45,024 bases of DNA from Methylacidimicrobium fagopyrum. GTDB taxonomy: Bacteria > Verrucomicrobiota > Verrucomicrobiia > Limisphaerales > UBA11358. Of this stretch, positions 16,711-26,002 are shown in pieces. Position 1 is the stretch's first letter. Each line of letters begins with the position of its first letter. The position numbers were made by a program, and so were the translations under genes. Under the pieces are notes generated by a model. That model was not told the origin of the DNA. It ran no database searches and saw nothing but the letters and a program-made list of their open reading frames with translations. The stretch is taken from positions 1 to 45,024 of the forward strand of contig JAMFSJ010000042.1 of NCBI GenBank assembly GCA_026225255.1. Reading direction: 5' to 3'.

Positions 16711-17076
16711 TCACAAGGAAAGTAATTTGGCCGCTTCTTGCATCGTCTCGCACGTCGCGGTCTGCGGCTGCTGTTTGTAATGAAACGCAGCAATGATGTT
16801 CAGGCCGATGTCTTTGCTGGGATCAGGAATCACGCGGACGATCAAGCCGACGCCGTGTTCCTCCATCGCTTCCATTAACTTGCCGATTTCCGTCACGCAA
16901 GCGGTGTCCATCGATTCCAACCGACTCAAGTCGGCGAGAACCCGACAATCCGCCGGCAAGTCGGATAATAACAGCGACAAATCCTGCGCGCTGGATCGTA
17001 AATCTTCCACGCTGACATTGCCGATGTAACTCAAATACAATAACTGCTTCGCCTTATTGGTGGTCGCTAAAAACAT
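16711..17076 (-). CDS. STAS-like small protein
   Basis: A 121-aa soluble protein with the alternating beta/alpha pattern of STAS/SpoIIAA-type domains: a first strand LLYLSYIGNVSVEDL, a central strand RVLADLSRLESMD, a helix with CVTEIGKLMEAMEEHG and a strand GLIVRVIPDP. No obvious phosphorylatable Ser is aligned with SpoIIAA. Its start is 15 bp after the stop of the two-SIS protein, so the two are probably co-transcribed. A regulatory or binding role is a guess from fold alone. Confidence 0.6.
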   Translation of the reverse strand: MFLATTNKAKQLLYLSYIGNVSVEDLRSSAQDLSLLLSDLPADCRVLADLSRLESMDTACVTEIGKLMEAMEEHGVGLIVRVIPDPSKDIGLNIIAAFHYKQQPQTATCETMQEAAKLLSL

Positions 17077-17091
17077 ATTTAATTTTTTCTG

Positions 17092-18867
17092 TCACGCCTT
17101 CAACCGTTGCTCGGCTTCCATGTTTGTCAAATTTTCTTTCGCGCGCAGCACCGCCATCCCTACGACCGGCGGATACGCCTGATCTGTTTTCATGCGCGGC
17201 TCGACGTATTCGATGATCTCGAACAGCAACGCATTCGCCGCTTCATAATTCAAATCCGTCAACCGCGTGATGTAACGCGTCGCGCGATCAATCAACTTCA
17301 GATTGCTCGGCACCACCCAGATCATGTAATTACCCATCACCCGACCGAGCCGCACCATCGTGCAGGTCGAGAGCGCGTTCATCACCAGCTTCGCCGCCAC
17401 GCGCGTGACGCCATCCAGCAGGAAATCCGTCGCCGGCACCGGCACGGTCAAAACGTGATCGGCCAACTTTTCGCCGCCATCCAACGCCTCCGGTTTCCCG
17501 CCAAAATAAATCAATCCCGTCCGGGCCTGATGCTGACGCGCCAGCGCCAATTGCGGGAACTGAAACTTCGGCCACTCGCTGCGTTCCGTTTCGGAAATAA
17601 TGGCGATCGCGCTCCCTGATTCCGTCGGCACGCGATCTTTCAACGCGTTACTGCCGATATGATAACGCAGCAATTCTTGCGAACTGATTTTCTTCACCGT
17701 TTCCAACGTGCGTTCAATTTTATCCGCCTCAACCAACGCGCGGACTTCGCCTTCACTCCATTCAACACAACGCGGCTGGCGTTTCAAAATATTCTGCCAC
17801 GCCAACTCAGTTCCTGCGTCCGGCAAAAATAAAAACGCCCACGATTCAGTCGCCGTCACGTCATCGAATTTGCGAAACGGCGGCGTGCAATACGTCGGGG
17901 AACGCTCCGTCGTGTCCGTCAAAACGTCGCTGCTCAAACGGTTCGCGTAATAATTATTTTTGTGGCCGCCGCGATAAACCTTTTCTTCCAACTCAACGAA
18001 CGCCGCCAGTTGCGCCAGCAATTTTGGCGATTTCAAATTGGCGTGCAGCTCCGTGATTTTCGCCAGCAAGTTCGACGGCACGGATTGCGATTCCTGGCCG
18101 ATCAAATCGCGCGCGACCATTTCCAAGAGCGTCAACATCACGCACAGTTGGATGGAGGTCGCCTGCATCCGCGTGGAACCCGTGATCGCCATCGGGCCGG
18201 TCGTGAGGTTGATTTTTTCGATGCGCGCGTCCTGAATGACTTCGCGACTGCGCTGAACGTGTTCGCACAAAATGTCGTCGGGATTATTATAGACGAAGTA
18301 AACTTTGGCCCCCGCCGCCACGCCCTGCCACGCGGTGCCAATGACGAACGAGGTTTCGCCACCTTCGGTGATGGCGAAGACCACATCCTTCGCCGAGACG
18401 CCGAGGTCCGCGATCTGTTTTTTGCCAAACGCGGTAAAATCCTCGAAGCCTTCCACCGATTTGATGAGCGCGTAATCGCCGCCTGCCATCACGCTAAACG
18501 TGCGATTTTCAAAATCGTTGCCATTTTTAGTTTGCCAATAATCGCGCCAGATCGAATCCAGCAAAATGCTCAACCGTCCCGTGGAACCGCAGCCCGTGAA
18601 GAAAATCCGCCCGCCATTTTTCACCGCCGCCAAGACCGTGGCTGCGATGGTTTCCGCGCAACCCGAGGCCACAAACTCGTGGAATTTTTTCACCACGTCA
18701 TCGTCCGCATCGAATAATAATTTCAACGCTGCCGCCACGTCACGTTTCGCCACCTCGCTTAAATTCGCCGTGACCGCGTGCGACCCTTCCGTGACCAACG
18801 CGCCTAATTTGAATTGACCGCTGATCTTTAAAAATTCTTCCGACCGCAACTGTGATGCTTTGCTCAT
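17092..18867 (-). CDS. Two-SIS-domain protein of the MurQ/GKRP family
   Basis: A 591-aa cytoplasmic protein about twice the size of MurQ (about 300 aa) and close to glucokinase regulatory protein. The N-terminal SIS domain carries FFTGCGSTGRLSILL, MAGGDYALIKSVEGFED and GSTRMQATSIQLCVML. The second half holds another SIS-like domain, and the end (MGNYMIWVVPSNLKLIDRAT) resembles the MurQ C-terminus. MurQ cleaves the lactyl ether of MurNAc-6-phosphate. The family's Glu after the SIS loop (LDASE in E. coli MurQ) reads LLDSIW here, so the etherase reaction may be lost and the protein could be a sugar-phosphate-sensing regulator. The ATG at 18867 was chosen over 18951 because homology begins soon after it. 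Confidence 0.75.
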   Translation of the reverse strand: MSKASQLRSEEFLKISGQFKLGALVTEGSHAVTANLSEVAKRDVAAALKLLFDADDDVVKKFHEFVASGCAETIAATVLAAVKNGGRIFFTGCGSTGRLSILLDSIWRDYWQTKNGNDFENRTFSVMAGGDYALIKSVEGFEDFTAFGKKQIADLGVSAKDVVFAITEGGETSFVIGTAWQGVAAGAKVYFVYNNPDDILCEHVQRSREVIQDARIEKINLTTGPMAITGSTRMQATSIQLCVMLTLLEMVARDLIGQESQSVPSNLLAKITELHANLKSPKLLAQLAAFVELEEKVYRGGHKNNYYANRLSSDVLTDTTERSPTYCTPPFRKFDDVTATESWAFLFLPDAGTELAWQNILKRQPRCVEWSEGEVRALVEADKIERTLETVKKISSQELLRYHIGSNALKDRVPTESGSAIAIISETERSEWPKFQFPQLALARQHQARTGLIYFGGKPEALDGGEKLADHVLTVPVPATDFLLDGVTRVAAKLVMNALSTCTMVRLGRVMGNYMIWVVPSNLKLIDRATRYITRLTDLNYEAANALLFEIIEYVEPRMKTDQAYPPVVGMAVLRAKENLTNMEAEQRLKA

Positions 18868-19101
18868 AATTGATGATTGCCCCAAGCGCCGGGATGTTTC
18901 CGCCGCGAGTGATGTTTGTTTTCCTTGCCGAGCCAAAACCCGGTTGATCAATTTAATGAAATTGCCAACGCGCTGTCACGCCCAGAGCGCAAAAGGAGGG
19001 GGAATAATTGTCCGCGACTTCAATTGAATTTCTGACTCTGAACGAAGTTTATTACTTACTTGTTGGTTGCGCTTTTAATGTGAAGCTAAACGGTTAAGGC
19101 C

Positions 19102-19443
19102 TCATATCATTCGAACATCGGGCACGAATAAGTGCAAAACGGAATTCACTACCAGAATGGTTAAGATACCAGCCGCAAAAATACCAAACAAAAATGTCAG
19201 CAGCTTGGCAGAATCAGCAACTTCATCCCGACTGTAGAGATACACTGAAAACAGAACCCAACCGATCGGAAGTCCAAACCCAAAGATGCCATGTTCATAC
19301 CACCAATTTTGGTAAGGCGGCATAAGGCTGGGCGGTTCCGACATCGAACTAAATTTGTGGTAAAGAGCACTCACAAGAATGCTCGCGATCACCACGCCAA
19401 CCTGCATGAGTGCAACTCTGGTAATATTCAGGATTGACCACAT
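19102..19443 (-). CDS. Hypothetical three-helix membrane protein
   Basis: A 113-aa hydrophobic protein that I do not recognise. Three likely transmembrane helices are at about residues 6-28, 50-70 and 82-106, with a Pro/Trp-rich loop (MPPYQNWWYEHG) between the first two. It lies 24 bp upstream of nothing on its strand except the divergent spacing to the GH2 gene start at 21534, which is further upstream and ends at 19468, so the two may be co-transcribed with only a short gap. Confidence 0.6.
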   Translation of the reverse strand: MWSILNITRVALMQVGVVIASILVSALYHKFSSMSEPPSLMPPYQNWWYEHGIFGFGLPIGWVLFSVYLYSRDEVADSAKLLTFLFGIFAAGILTILVVNSVLHLFVPDVRMI

Positions 19444-19467
19444 AAGGATTCATGCCGCCCAATCAAC

Positions 19468-21534
19468 TTATTGCCCCGATAATTTCCAAACGCAACTATC
19501 CGTCAAATCTTTACCATCGCGCGTGGCTTTAGCTTCCACTTTATTTTCGCCGGGCGATAACTTGATGTTTTGCCACACGAAAACCGCATTGCCATCATTG
19601 CTCTGTTTACCTTGCGAAACGCCGTTGATGGATAATTCCACGTCCGGCACGTTGGCATAAATTTTCACCTCCGTCACCGCGTTGGTGCGTTCAATGAAAC
19701 GTTGGCTGGTGATGTGCAACACCGGTTCCGGCGACCAGTTGGCTTGATAAAAATAGAACGCATCCTTCTTCGTCTTGCGATCATAAGTGATCAAACCTTT
19801 GTCATTGAGCGCCGGTTGCGAGCCTTCATCGCGCGTCGCCACGCAGAAATCAAACATGTTCCACACGAAGCTGCCCCAGACAAACGGATGCGATTTGATC
19901 GCCAGCCAATCTTGTTCATGCACGAAACTTTGATATTCCTCGGGATGCCACGCGCCTTTCGGTTTGGGCTGTTGCGGATTTTCTTCGTGCTGGGCAGCGT
20001 TCGCGCCCGCGCCGTATTCGCTCAGACAAAATCCACCATGCCGACTGTTATCGCGCGCCTTGTCCATCCATGCGCCAAAACCTGTCGCCGAAGCTTTACC
20101 GCCATACCAACCCGGATAAATGTTCCAGCCGAGCAGGTCGGGAATTTTATTCCATTGCGTCAGGTCGCCGTGGTTCGTGGCGAGAATGGTCAGGCGCGTC
20201 GGATCTTCGCCGTGCGCGACGTTGTTCAAATCCTGCAATTCACGGTGCGGATCATCCGTCTTTGGGCCGCCCACTTCATTGCTCAAGCTCCACGCAAAGA
20301 TAGCCGGATGATTAATATTTTGCCGGATCAAATCGAGCAACTGATGGCGCGACGTATTTTCAAATTCCGGCGTGTCGTGAATGATGTTCACCTGCGGAAT
20401 TTCGGCCCAAACCAAAATGCCCGCGGCATCGCACAGGCTGTAAAAAATATCGCTATGTTGATAATGCGCGCAGCGCACCGCCGTTGCGCCGAGTTCTTTC
20501 AGCAACGCCACGTCCTCCGCCATGTCCGCCGCAGTGATCGCCCAGCCGACTTCCGGCCGGTCTTGATGCCGACACACGCCGTAGATCGGATATTTTTCGC
20601 CGTTCAGAAAAAAACCTTTATCCGGATCCACATAATACGAGCGCAAGCCCAGTGGTTGCGTGACGGAATCCACCACGCCGGCGTCCGAACTCAATTCCAC
20701 AATCGCTTGGTAGAGATACGGATCTTTGCGTCCGTTCCACAAATGCGGATTCGCCAAAACAATATGCGTGAAGTAAGGCGTCGTGTAACGCGGCGCGAGC
20801 GTGATGCTTTGGTTGGTGGTAAAAAAAACCTTGCCGTCCGCATCGAGAATTTTCGTGGTCAATGTCAGCGGACGTTTCTGTTTCGCACCGTTGGAGATCT
20901 GCGCCGTCACGTCCAGCACCGCTTGCGTGGCGGAAACGCTCGTCTGCAACCACGCCACCCCGGGTGACGCGTGATCGGTCACCGCAAAATTTTCCAGGCC
21001 CGTCTCGATCAAATGCACGGGCCGATACAATCCGCCATAAACATTAAAATCGCCTTCGATGGGGGCGATGTCCGGTTGCGGCGAATTATCCACGCGCACC
21101 GCCAAAACATTTTTGCCGCTTACCGATAAATTCGTGGTGATCTCAAACGCGAACGCACCAAAACCGCCGCGATGTTCGCCGAGCAATGCTCCGTTCAGAT
21201 AAACGTCGGCCACCGTGCTTGCGGCATCGAATTTGAGGAAATAGCGTTTAGCTTTGGCGGGCGTCACGTCGAGTTCGTGGCGATACCAACCCGGATGGCG
21301 AAAATCTTCTTTACCCTGATGCGCCTCGGCATAACCCCAACTGTGCGGCACGGAAATGGATTGCCAGCCGGTCGTGTCAAAACTGGATTGTTCGGCATTC
21401 GTCACGTCGCCGGATTGAAAACTCCAGTCGGAAGTTAATAACGTGTTTTCGCGGGCAACCGCGTGATTCGTCAGCGAGCACAACGAAAAGGTCGTGGCCC
21501 AAAAAGCTGCCCGTGCCAAAAATAATTTTCTCAT
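19468..21534 (-). CDS. Glycoside hydrolase family 2 enzyme (beta-galactosidase-like), exported
   Basis: A 688-aa protein with a signal peptide (about residues 1-28). Domain order follows GH2: a jelly-roll sugar-binding domain (about 30-190, with VPHSWGYAEAH and DVYLNGALLGEHRGGFGAF), an Ig-like domain (about 195-310), and a TIM barrel (about 310-600). The acid/base Glu is E420 in SLSNEVG and the nucleophile is E506 in LSEYG. WNMFDF near the barrel end fits beta-galactosidase/beta-glucuronidase relatives. A C-terminal beta domain (about 610-688) follows. It should release beta-linked terminal sugars from oligosaccharides in the periplasm. Substrate is not certain from sequence alone. Confidence 0.88.
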   Translation of the reverse strand: MRKLFLARAAFWATTFSLCSLTNHAVARENTLLTSDWSFQSGDVTNAEQSSFDTTGWQSISVPHSWGYAEAHQGKEDFRHPGWYRHELDVTPAKAKRYFLKFDAASTVADVYLNGALLGEHRGGFGAFAFEITTNLSVSGKNVLAVRVDNSPQPDIAPIEGDFNVYGGLYRPVHLIETGLENFAVTDHASPGVAWLQTSVSATQAVLDVTAQISNGAKQKRPLTLTTKILDADGKVFFTTNQSITLAPRYTTPYFTHIVLANPHLWNGRKDPYLYQAIVELSSDAGVVDSVTQPLGLRSYYVDPDKGFFLNGEKYPIYGVCRHQDRPEVGWAITAADMAEDVALLKELGATAVRCAHYQHSDIFYSLCDAAGILVWAEIPQVNIIHDTPEFENTSRHQLLDLIRQNINHPAIFAWSLSNEVGGPKTDDPHRELQDLNNVAHGEDPTRLTILATNHGDLTQWNKIPDLLGWNIYPGWYGGKASATGFGAWMDKARDNSRHGGFCLSEYGAGANAAQHEENPQQPKPKGAWHPEEYQSFVHEQDWLAIKSHPFVWGSFVWNMFDFCVATRDEGSQPALNDKGLITYDRKTKKDAFYFYQANWSPEPVLHITSQRFIERTNAVTEVKIYANVPDVELSINGVSQGKQSNDGNAVFVWQNIKLSPGENKVEAKATRDGKDLTDSCVWKLSGQ

Positions 21535-21776
21535 GTAATTAAAAATCCTATCAAACCAAACCCGCGTAGAGTTACGCCAAAAAAACTAGCAGACCGACCG
21601 GACAGAACCAGAAAATATTTAAGCGGAAGCGCCCCGCGCCTGATCCGCTAGCAGCTATTGGGGAAAACCACGAACCTCCACTGAAGCCGGCGAGTGCCGA
21701 GGGCTGCTGGTTATTAAAATTACTTCTCAGATTTCCCTATTTAATCTTAATTCAAATTATGGCTTAATCGGCGCCG

Positions 21777-23561
21777 ATGTCGAAACGTCCCACGTTAAAT
21801 CTTTTGCCCGCGCCGCGTTCCTTAAAATGGCGCACGGGATTTTTTACTTTTCCGAAAACCAAACCGCTGGCCGCCCTAAAAATTGTCCACGCGCAAACTG
21901 CGCCCGCGCAAGCGGAAGGTTACGCGCTGACGATTTCCAAAAGCGGCATCAAGATTTCGTTTCGCGAAGCTGGCGGCGCGCGCGCCGCCACGGCGACCTT
22001 GCGACAATTATTGCGCGAATACGGCAACCGCCTGCCTTGCCTCGAAATCCGCGACTGGCCGGATTTTGCGCGACGTGGCGTGATGCTGGATATTTCGCGC
22101 GGACGCGTGCCCACGCTGGAAACGCTGCTCGATCTCGCCGAAAAACTTTCTGATTTCAAAATCAACGAACTGCAACTTTACACCGAACACACCTTCGCTT
22201 ATCGGGATTACAAATCTGTCTGGCAAAGTTGGGGCGCGTTGACCGGCGAAGAGATCCGCCAGCTGGATGCGCGTTGTCGCGAACTGGGCATTGACCTCGT
22301 GCCGAATCAAAACTCCTTCGGCCATCTGCGTTATTTTCTGGAAGATCCGAAATTGAAAAAGTTGGCGGAGATCGCCGAGCCTTACGAAGATGCGAGTAAG
22401 GAATTTGTCCGTCGCCCGACCACGCTGGCGCCAAATCATCCCGGCACCCTGCCCTTTTTGCGCGGGCTTTACGATGAATTGCTGCCGAATTTTTCCAGCG
22501 ACTTTTTCAATATCGGCGGGGACGAAACGTGGGATCTCGGCAAAGGCCAGAGCAAAAAGGTGTGCGCGCAAAAAGGCAAAGGCGTGGTCTATCTCAACTT
22601 CCTGAAAAAAGTTCAGCGCGAAGTTTCCGCCCGCGACAAAAAAATGATGTTCTGGGGCGACATCATTTTGAAATATCCCGAGCTGATCCGCACGTTGCCC
22701 AAGAACGTTATCGCGTTAAATTGGGGTTACGAAATCAACCATCCCTTCGCGAAGGAAGCCGCACAATTTGCGCACGCTAAAATTCCTTTTTACGTTTGTC
22801 CCGGCACTTCGACCTGGCAAACGATGATCGGCAAACACGATAACGCACTCGCCAACCTGCGTTCGGCGGCGCAGGCCGGAAAAAAATTCGGCGCGCTCGG
22901 TTATTTGAATACCGATTGGGGCGACGGCGGACATCCGCAACCGCTCGCCGTCAGTTGGCCGTTATTTCTCGCCGGGGCCGCGCTCGCGTGGAACGCAACC
23001 CATTTTGACGAATCCAAATTGGCGCCCGTTTTGAGTCGCGATGTTTTCGAAGATGCCACCGGCAAAATTGCCAACGCGGCTCTCAAACTTGGTTTCGCGC
23101 ATCAAAAGCTCGGCTTGAAAGCCTTAAACGAAACGCCGCTCGGAACCGTCATTGCCGCGCCGCCACCAGCGACGCGAGAATTGTTTTGTCGCAACGGCTT
23201 GAAATGGTTTGCGAAAATTCCGGCGAAGAAAATTCAAGCGACGTTGAAAGAAATTGAATCGCAGCGAAATGTTTTGGCCCGCGCCAAACCCCAATCCCAG
23301 GCCGGAAAAATTCTGGCGCAGGAATTAGATTTGGCCGCCCGCATGGCCGCGGAGTCGTGTCATTTCATGTTGTGGCAGCAAGCCGTGGTCGGGCAGAAAA
23401 CTGTCGTCGCCAAAAAACTGGCCACGCGCGGCGTCCGCGAACTTCAGAAATTGGAAAACGATTTCAACACCTATTGGCCGTTGCGAAACAAGGCGACGCC
23501 AAAACAGTGCGCACCTTTTTTACAATGGCGGATCCGGGAATTAATGACGGATAACAAATGA
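21777..23561 (+). CDS. GH20-like beta-N-acetylhexosaminidase, no signal peptide
   Basis: A 594-aa protein with the GH20 plan: an N-terminal alpha/beta domain (about 1-90), then a TIM barrel opening with RRGVMLDISRGRVPTLETLL and holding the catalytic pair D249-E250 in FNIGGDETWDLG. GH20 enzymes use substrate-assisted catalysis to remove terminal GlcNAc/GalNAc. Here the N-terminus (MSKRPTLNLLPAPRSLKW) has no signal peptide, so it probably acts in the cytoplasm on imported oligosaccharides. The C-terminal 150 residues are helical and Lys-rich. It is divergent from the minus-strand GH2 gene, with a 242-bp gap in which I see no RNA or further gene. Confidence 0.85.
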   Translation: MSKRPTLNLLPAPRSLKWRTGFFTFPKTKPLAALKIVHAQTAPAQAEGYALTISKSGIKISFREAGGARAATATLRQLLREYGNRLPCLEIRDWPDFARRGVMLDISRGRVPTLETLLDLAEKLSDFKINELQLYTEHTFAYRDYKSVWQSWGALTGEEIRQLDARCRELGIDLVPNQNSFGHLRYFLEDPKLKKLAEIAEPYEDASKEFVRRPTTLAPNHPGTLPFLRGLYDELLPNFSSDFFNIGGDETWDLGKGQSKKVCAQKGKGVVYLNFLKKVQREVSARDKKMMFWGDIILKYPELIRTLPKNVIALNWGYEINHPFAKEAAQFAHAKIPFYVCPGTSTWQTMIGKHDNALANLRSAAQAGKKFGALGYLNTDWGDGGHPQPLAVSWPLFLAGAALAWNATHFDESKLAPVLSRDVFEDATGKIANAALKLGFAHQKLGLKALNETPLGTVIAAPPPATRELFCRNGLKWFAKIPAKKIQATLKEIESQRNVLARAKPQSQAGKILAQELDLAARMAAESCHFMLWQQAVVGQKTVVAKKLATRGVRELQKLENDFNTYWPLRNKATPKQCAPFLQWRIRELMTDNK

Positions 23562-23614
23562 TGAATGGCAGGCGAAAGCGTTCAGACGGACGCGGTTAAT
23601 TCATTCGTCCTCCG

Positions 23615-24643
23615 TCATTTCGCTTTCACATCCCACGCGTCGCGCAAGCCGTCGCCGAGAAAATTCATGGCGAGCAGCGTCGTCACCAGCACGCCGCCGG
23701 GGAAAATGATCAACCACCAATAAATGCGGATGGGATTGATCTGCGTGACGCCTTCGGCCATCAACGTTCCCCAACTGGCCATGGGCGGTTGCACGCCGAG
23801 ACCGAGGAAGCTTAAAAACGATTCGTAAAGAATGATGGCGGGCACTGTCAACGCAACATAGGTAATGGCCACGCCAAAAATATTCGGGATGATGTGCCGT
23901 AATAGAATGCGCGTCGTGCCGGCGCCCAGCGTGCGGCTCGCTTCGACAAAGGCGCGTGAACGCAAGGACAATACCTGCCCGCGCACGATCCGCGCCATGG
24001 TGAGCCAGGAAACGGCACCCAGACCGATAAAGATAAGTGCCACGTGCAGTTTGCCTGCGAGCATCGGGGAGTTTTTTACGAAGTGCGACTGGTTGATCAA
24101 TTCGCCCAAGGTTTTCAATAGCACGATGACAAAAATAATCGTCGGCAGCGAATACAGAACGTCCACGATGCGCATCAAAGTGCTATCGGTGCGGCCCCCG
24201 GCGTAACCGGCAATCGAACCCCATAGAACGCCGATGACCAGGCTGACGATCGCGCCGACGATGCCGACGAGCAGGGAGATTTGCGCGCCGTAAAGTGTGC
24301 GTGAAAAAAGATCGCGTCCGTGCGTGTCAGTGCCGAACCAGTAATGGGCGCTGGGCGGGGCGAATTGGGCGTCGGAAAGCTGGTCGGGATTGTGCCGCTT
24401 GGCGAAATCACCGCCGGAAATTTTTAGCAACAGCGGCCACGCAATGACGGCCGCCAGCAAAAATATCAAATACCACGCGCTCCACGTCGCCGCGCGATTT
24501 TTCTTAAACCGCCGCCAGGCACGCTGCCCGGGGGAGGCGTGGAGTTGAGAATTGAGCGTTGAGAGTTTCGGCTTCGCCACCACCGTCGCGGTGGTTTGGC
24601 TAGCAGCGATCAACTTGGAACTATCCACTTTCTCGTCATTCAT
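23615..24643 (-). CDS. Oligopeptide-type ABC transporter permease, OppC-like
   Basis: A 342-aa inner-membrane permease with six predicted helices. A variable cytoplasmic N-terminal extension (about residues 1-45) precedes the first helix. The OppC signature region WFGTDTHGRDLFSRTLYGAQ is clear, as is the EAA loop EASRTLGAGTTRILLRHIIPN (read at about residue 235) that docks to the ATPases. Its start overlaps the end of the OppB-like gene by 8 bp, so they form one unit. Neither the ATPases (OppD/OppF) nor the binding protein is present nearby. Confidence 0.9.
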   Translation of the reverse strand: MNDEKVDSSKLIAASQTTATVVAKPKLSTLNSQLHASPGQRAWRRFKKNRAATWSAWYLIFLLAAVIAWPLLLKISGGDFAKRHNPDQLSDAQFAPPSAHYWFGTDTHGRDLFSRTLYGAQISLLVGIVGAIVSLVIGVLWGSIAGYAGGRTDSTLMRIVDVLYSLPTIIFVIVLLKTLGELINQSHFVKNSPMLAGKLHVALIFIGLGAVSWLTMARIVRGQVLSLRSRAFVEASRTLGAGTTRILLRHIIPNIFGVAITYVALTVPAIILYESFLSFLGLGVQPPMASWGTLMAEGVTQINPIRIYWWLIIFPGGVLVTTLLAMNFLGDGLRDAWDVKAK

Positions 24644-25550
24644 ATTTCACGCGCGGGTCGAGCAAGGTGTAAGCAAAATCCACGGCCAGATTCAGGCCGA
24701 TGAGCAGCATCGCGTAAAGGAGCGACAGGCCGACCACCACGGTGTAATCGCGGTTGAGCGAGCTGTTCACGAGGAACACGCCGATGCCGGGAATTTGAAA
24801 AATATTCTCCACGATGAACGAACCTGTCAACAGATCAGCGAGCATCGGGCCCGCATAGGAAACGACCGGCAACAGCGCAATCCGCAGCGCGTGCTTCACC
24901 ATCAACGTCGTTTCGGGCAAACCTTTGGCGCGCGCCGCGGTGACAAATTCCGATTGCGCCGCCGTCAACATGCCTTCACGCATGATCCGGGCGACCTTGC
25001 CGACGAAGAATAATCCCAGGGCCACGCTCGGCAAAATCATGTGCCACGGCGAACTCCACAGCGCGACGGGAAACCATTTTAATTTCATTGCGAAAACTAA
25101 AATTAAAACCGGCGCGACCACGAAGCTCGGAATGCAGATCGTAAAAATCGCCAGAAAACTGCCGCCATAATCCCACCACGTTCCGCGTTGGACGGCGGTA
25201 AAAAAACCCAGCGGCAAACCAATGGCCATCGCAAAACAAAAAGCGAGTCCACCGAGCGTCATGGAAACTGGTAAACCTTGGGCAATGAGGTCGTTGACGC
25301 TGTGGTTGCGATATTTCAGCGACACGCCAAAATCGCCGTGCAGCAGGTCGCCCAAGTAACGTCCATATTGTTTCCAGATCGGTTCATTCAGATGATATTT
25401 TTCCTTAATATTCCGTTCGATTTCGGGTGAAGCCGGTTTGCGTTCGGTATCAAACGGGCCGCCGGGCGCGAGGTGCACGAGCAAAAACGCCAACGCGCTG
25501 ATGACAAGCAACAGCGGAATTGCAAATAAAATGCGCCGGAAAAAATACAT
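24636..25550 (-). CDS. Oligopeptide-type ABC transporter permease, OppB-like
   Basis: A 304-aa inner-membrane permease of the OppB/DppB family with six helices. The N-terminal helix and PGGPFDTERKP motif, LGDLLHGDFGVSLKYRN, and the EAA loop FVTAARAKGLPETTLMVKHA are all typical. The C-terminus ends DFAYTLLDPRVKYE, the usual end for this family. It would pair with the OppC-like protein to move peptides or similar small molecules. The substrate binding protein, which sets specificity, is not in the window. Confidence 0.92.
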   Translation of the reverse strand: MYFFRRILFAIPLLLVISALAFLLVHLAPGGPFDTERKPASPEIERNIKEKYHLNEPIWKQYGRYLGDLLHGDFGVSLKYRNHSVNDLIAQGLPVSMTLGGLAFCFAMAIGLPLGFFTAVQRGTWWDYGGSFLAIFTICIPSFVVAPVLILVFAMKLKWFPVALWSSPWHMILPSVALGLFFVGKVARIMREGMLTAAQSEFVTAARAKGLPETTLMVKHALRIALLPVVSYAGPMLADLLTGSFIVENIFQIPGIGVFLVNSSLNRDYTVVVGLSLLYAMLLIGLNLAVDFAYTLLDPRVKYE

Positions 25551-25699
25551 CCCTCGCGTATTAAACCGAAGAAAATCGAAAAGTCAGAGAAAAATCTTTC
25601 AGCATCGCTCCGGTCCAGCCGCCGGTTCCCGGGTTGATTGTCACGCAAACGTAACTTGTTTGCCGCCGGACTGTCATTCGGTTCTGGCCTATTGTGAGC

Positions 25700-25930
25700 A
25701 TGCAGACGTGCAGACATTTTCGCAATCAGGTGCCCCGCGAAGTGGCGGATGAGTTGCGCGATGCGGATCCGCAACCTTGCCCCATTTGCGACGCCATGCC
25801 GCATCGTCAGCCCCTGCCCGTCGTGGTCCGGCAAAATCCCAAAGTTCAACCGGCCTTGGCCCGCTCGGTTCCGGAGCCATCCAATTGGCTCACGGGTGTT
25901 TTGGCCTTTCTCCGCCACCAACGCGCGTAG
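25700..25930 (+). CDS. Hypothetical 76-aa protein with a CPIC motif
   Basis: I do not recognise this protein. It begins MQTCRHFRNQVPREVADEL and has CPICD further on, so Cys4 with Cys28 and Cys31 could form part of a small metal site. The rest is Pro/Arg-rich with no membrane segment. It is divergent from oppB. A GTG at 25694 would add two residues. Overlapping frames are also open here, so this is only the best of several weak candidates for the region. Confidence 0.35.
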   Translation: MQTCRHFRNQVPREVADELRDADPQPCPICDAMPHRQPLPVVVRQNPKVQPALARSVPEPSNWLTGVLAFLRHQRA

Positions 25931-26002
25931 AATTTCTGCCCCAGACTTCAGGAAAATTTGCAGAGCGCTTCCTTCCCGTCGTTGGGAAGCGACCCGCTGA
26001 AC

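Noticed and set aside
17962..18717. 251-aa plus-strand frame opposite the SIS-domain gene
   Set aside because: It has no recognisable motif and mirrors a well-supported minus-strand gene.
19702..20967. 421-aa plus-strand frame opposite the GH2 gene
   Set aside because: It is Arg/His-rich and antisense to a gene with clear catalytic motifs.
23562..23614. Terminator between the GH20 and OppC genes
   Set aside because: Nested short inverted pairs (GCGAAA/TTTCGC, GACGGA/TCCGTC) are present but with bulges and no T-run.
25388..25921. 177-aa minus-strand frame overlapping oppB
   Set aside because: It overlaps the certain oppB start in another frame and has no recognisable motif.
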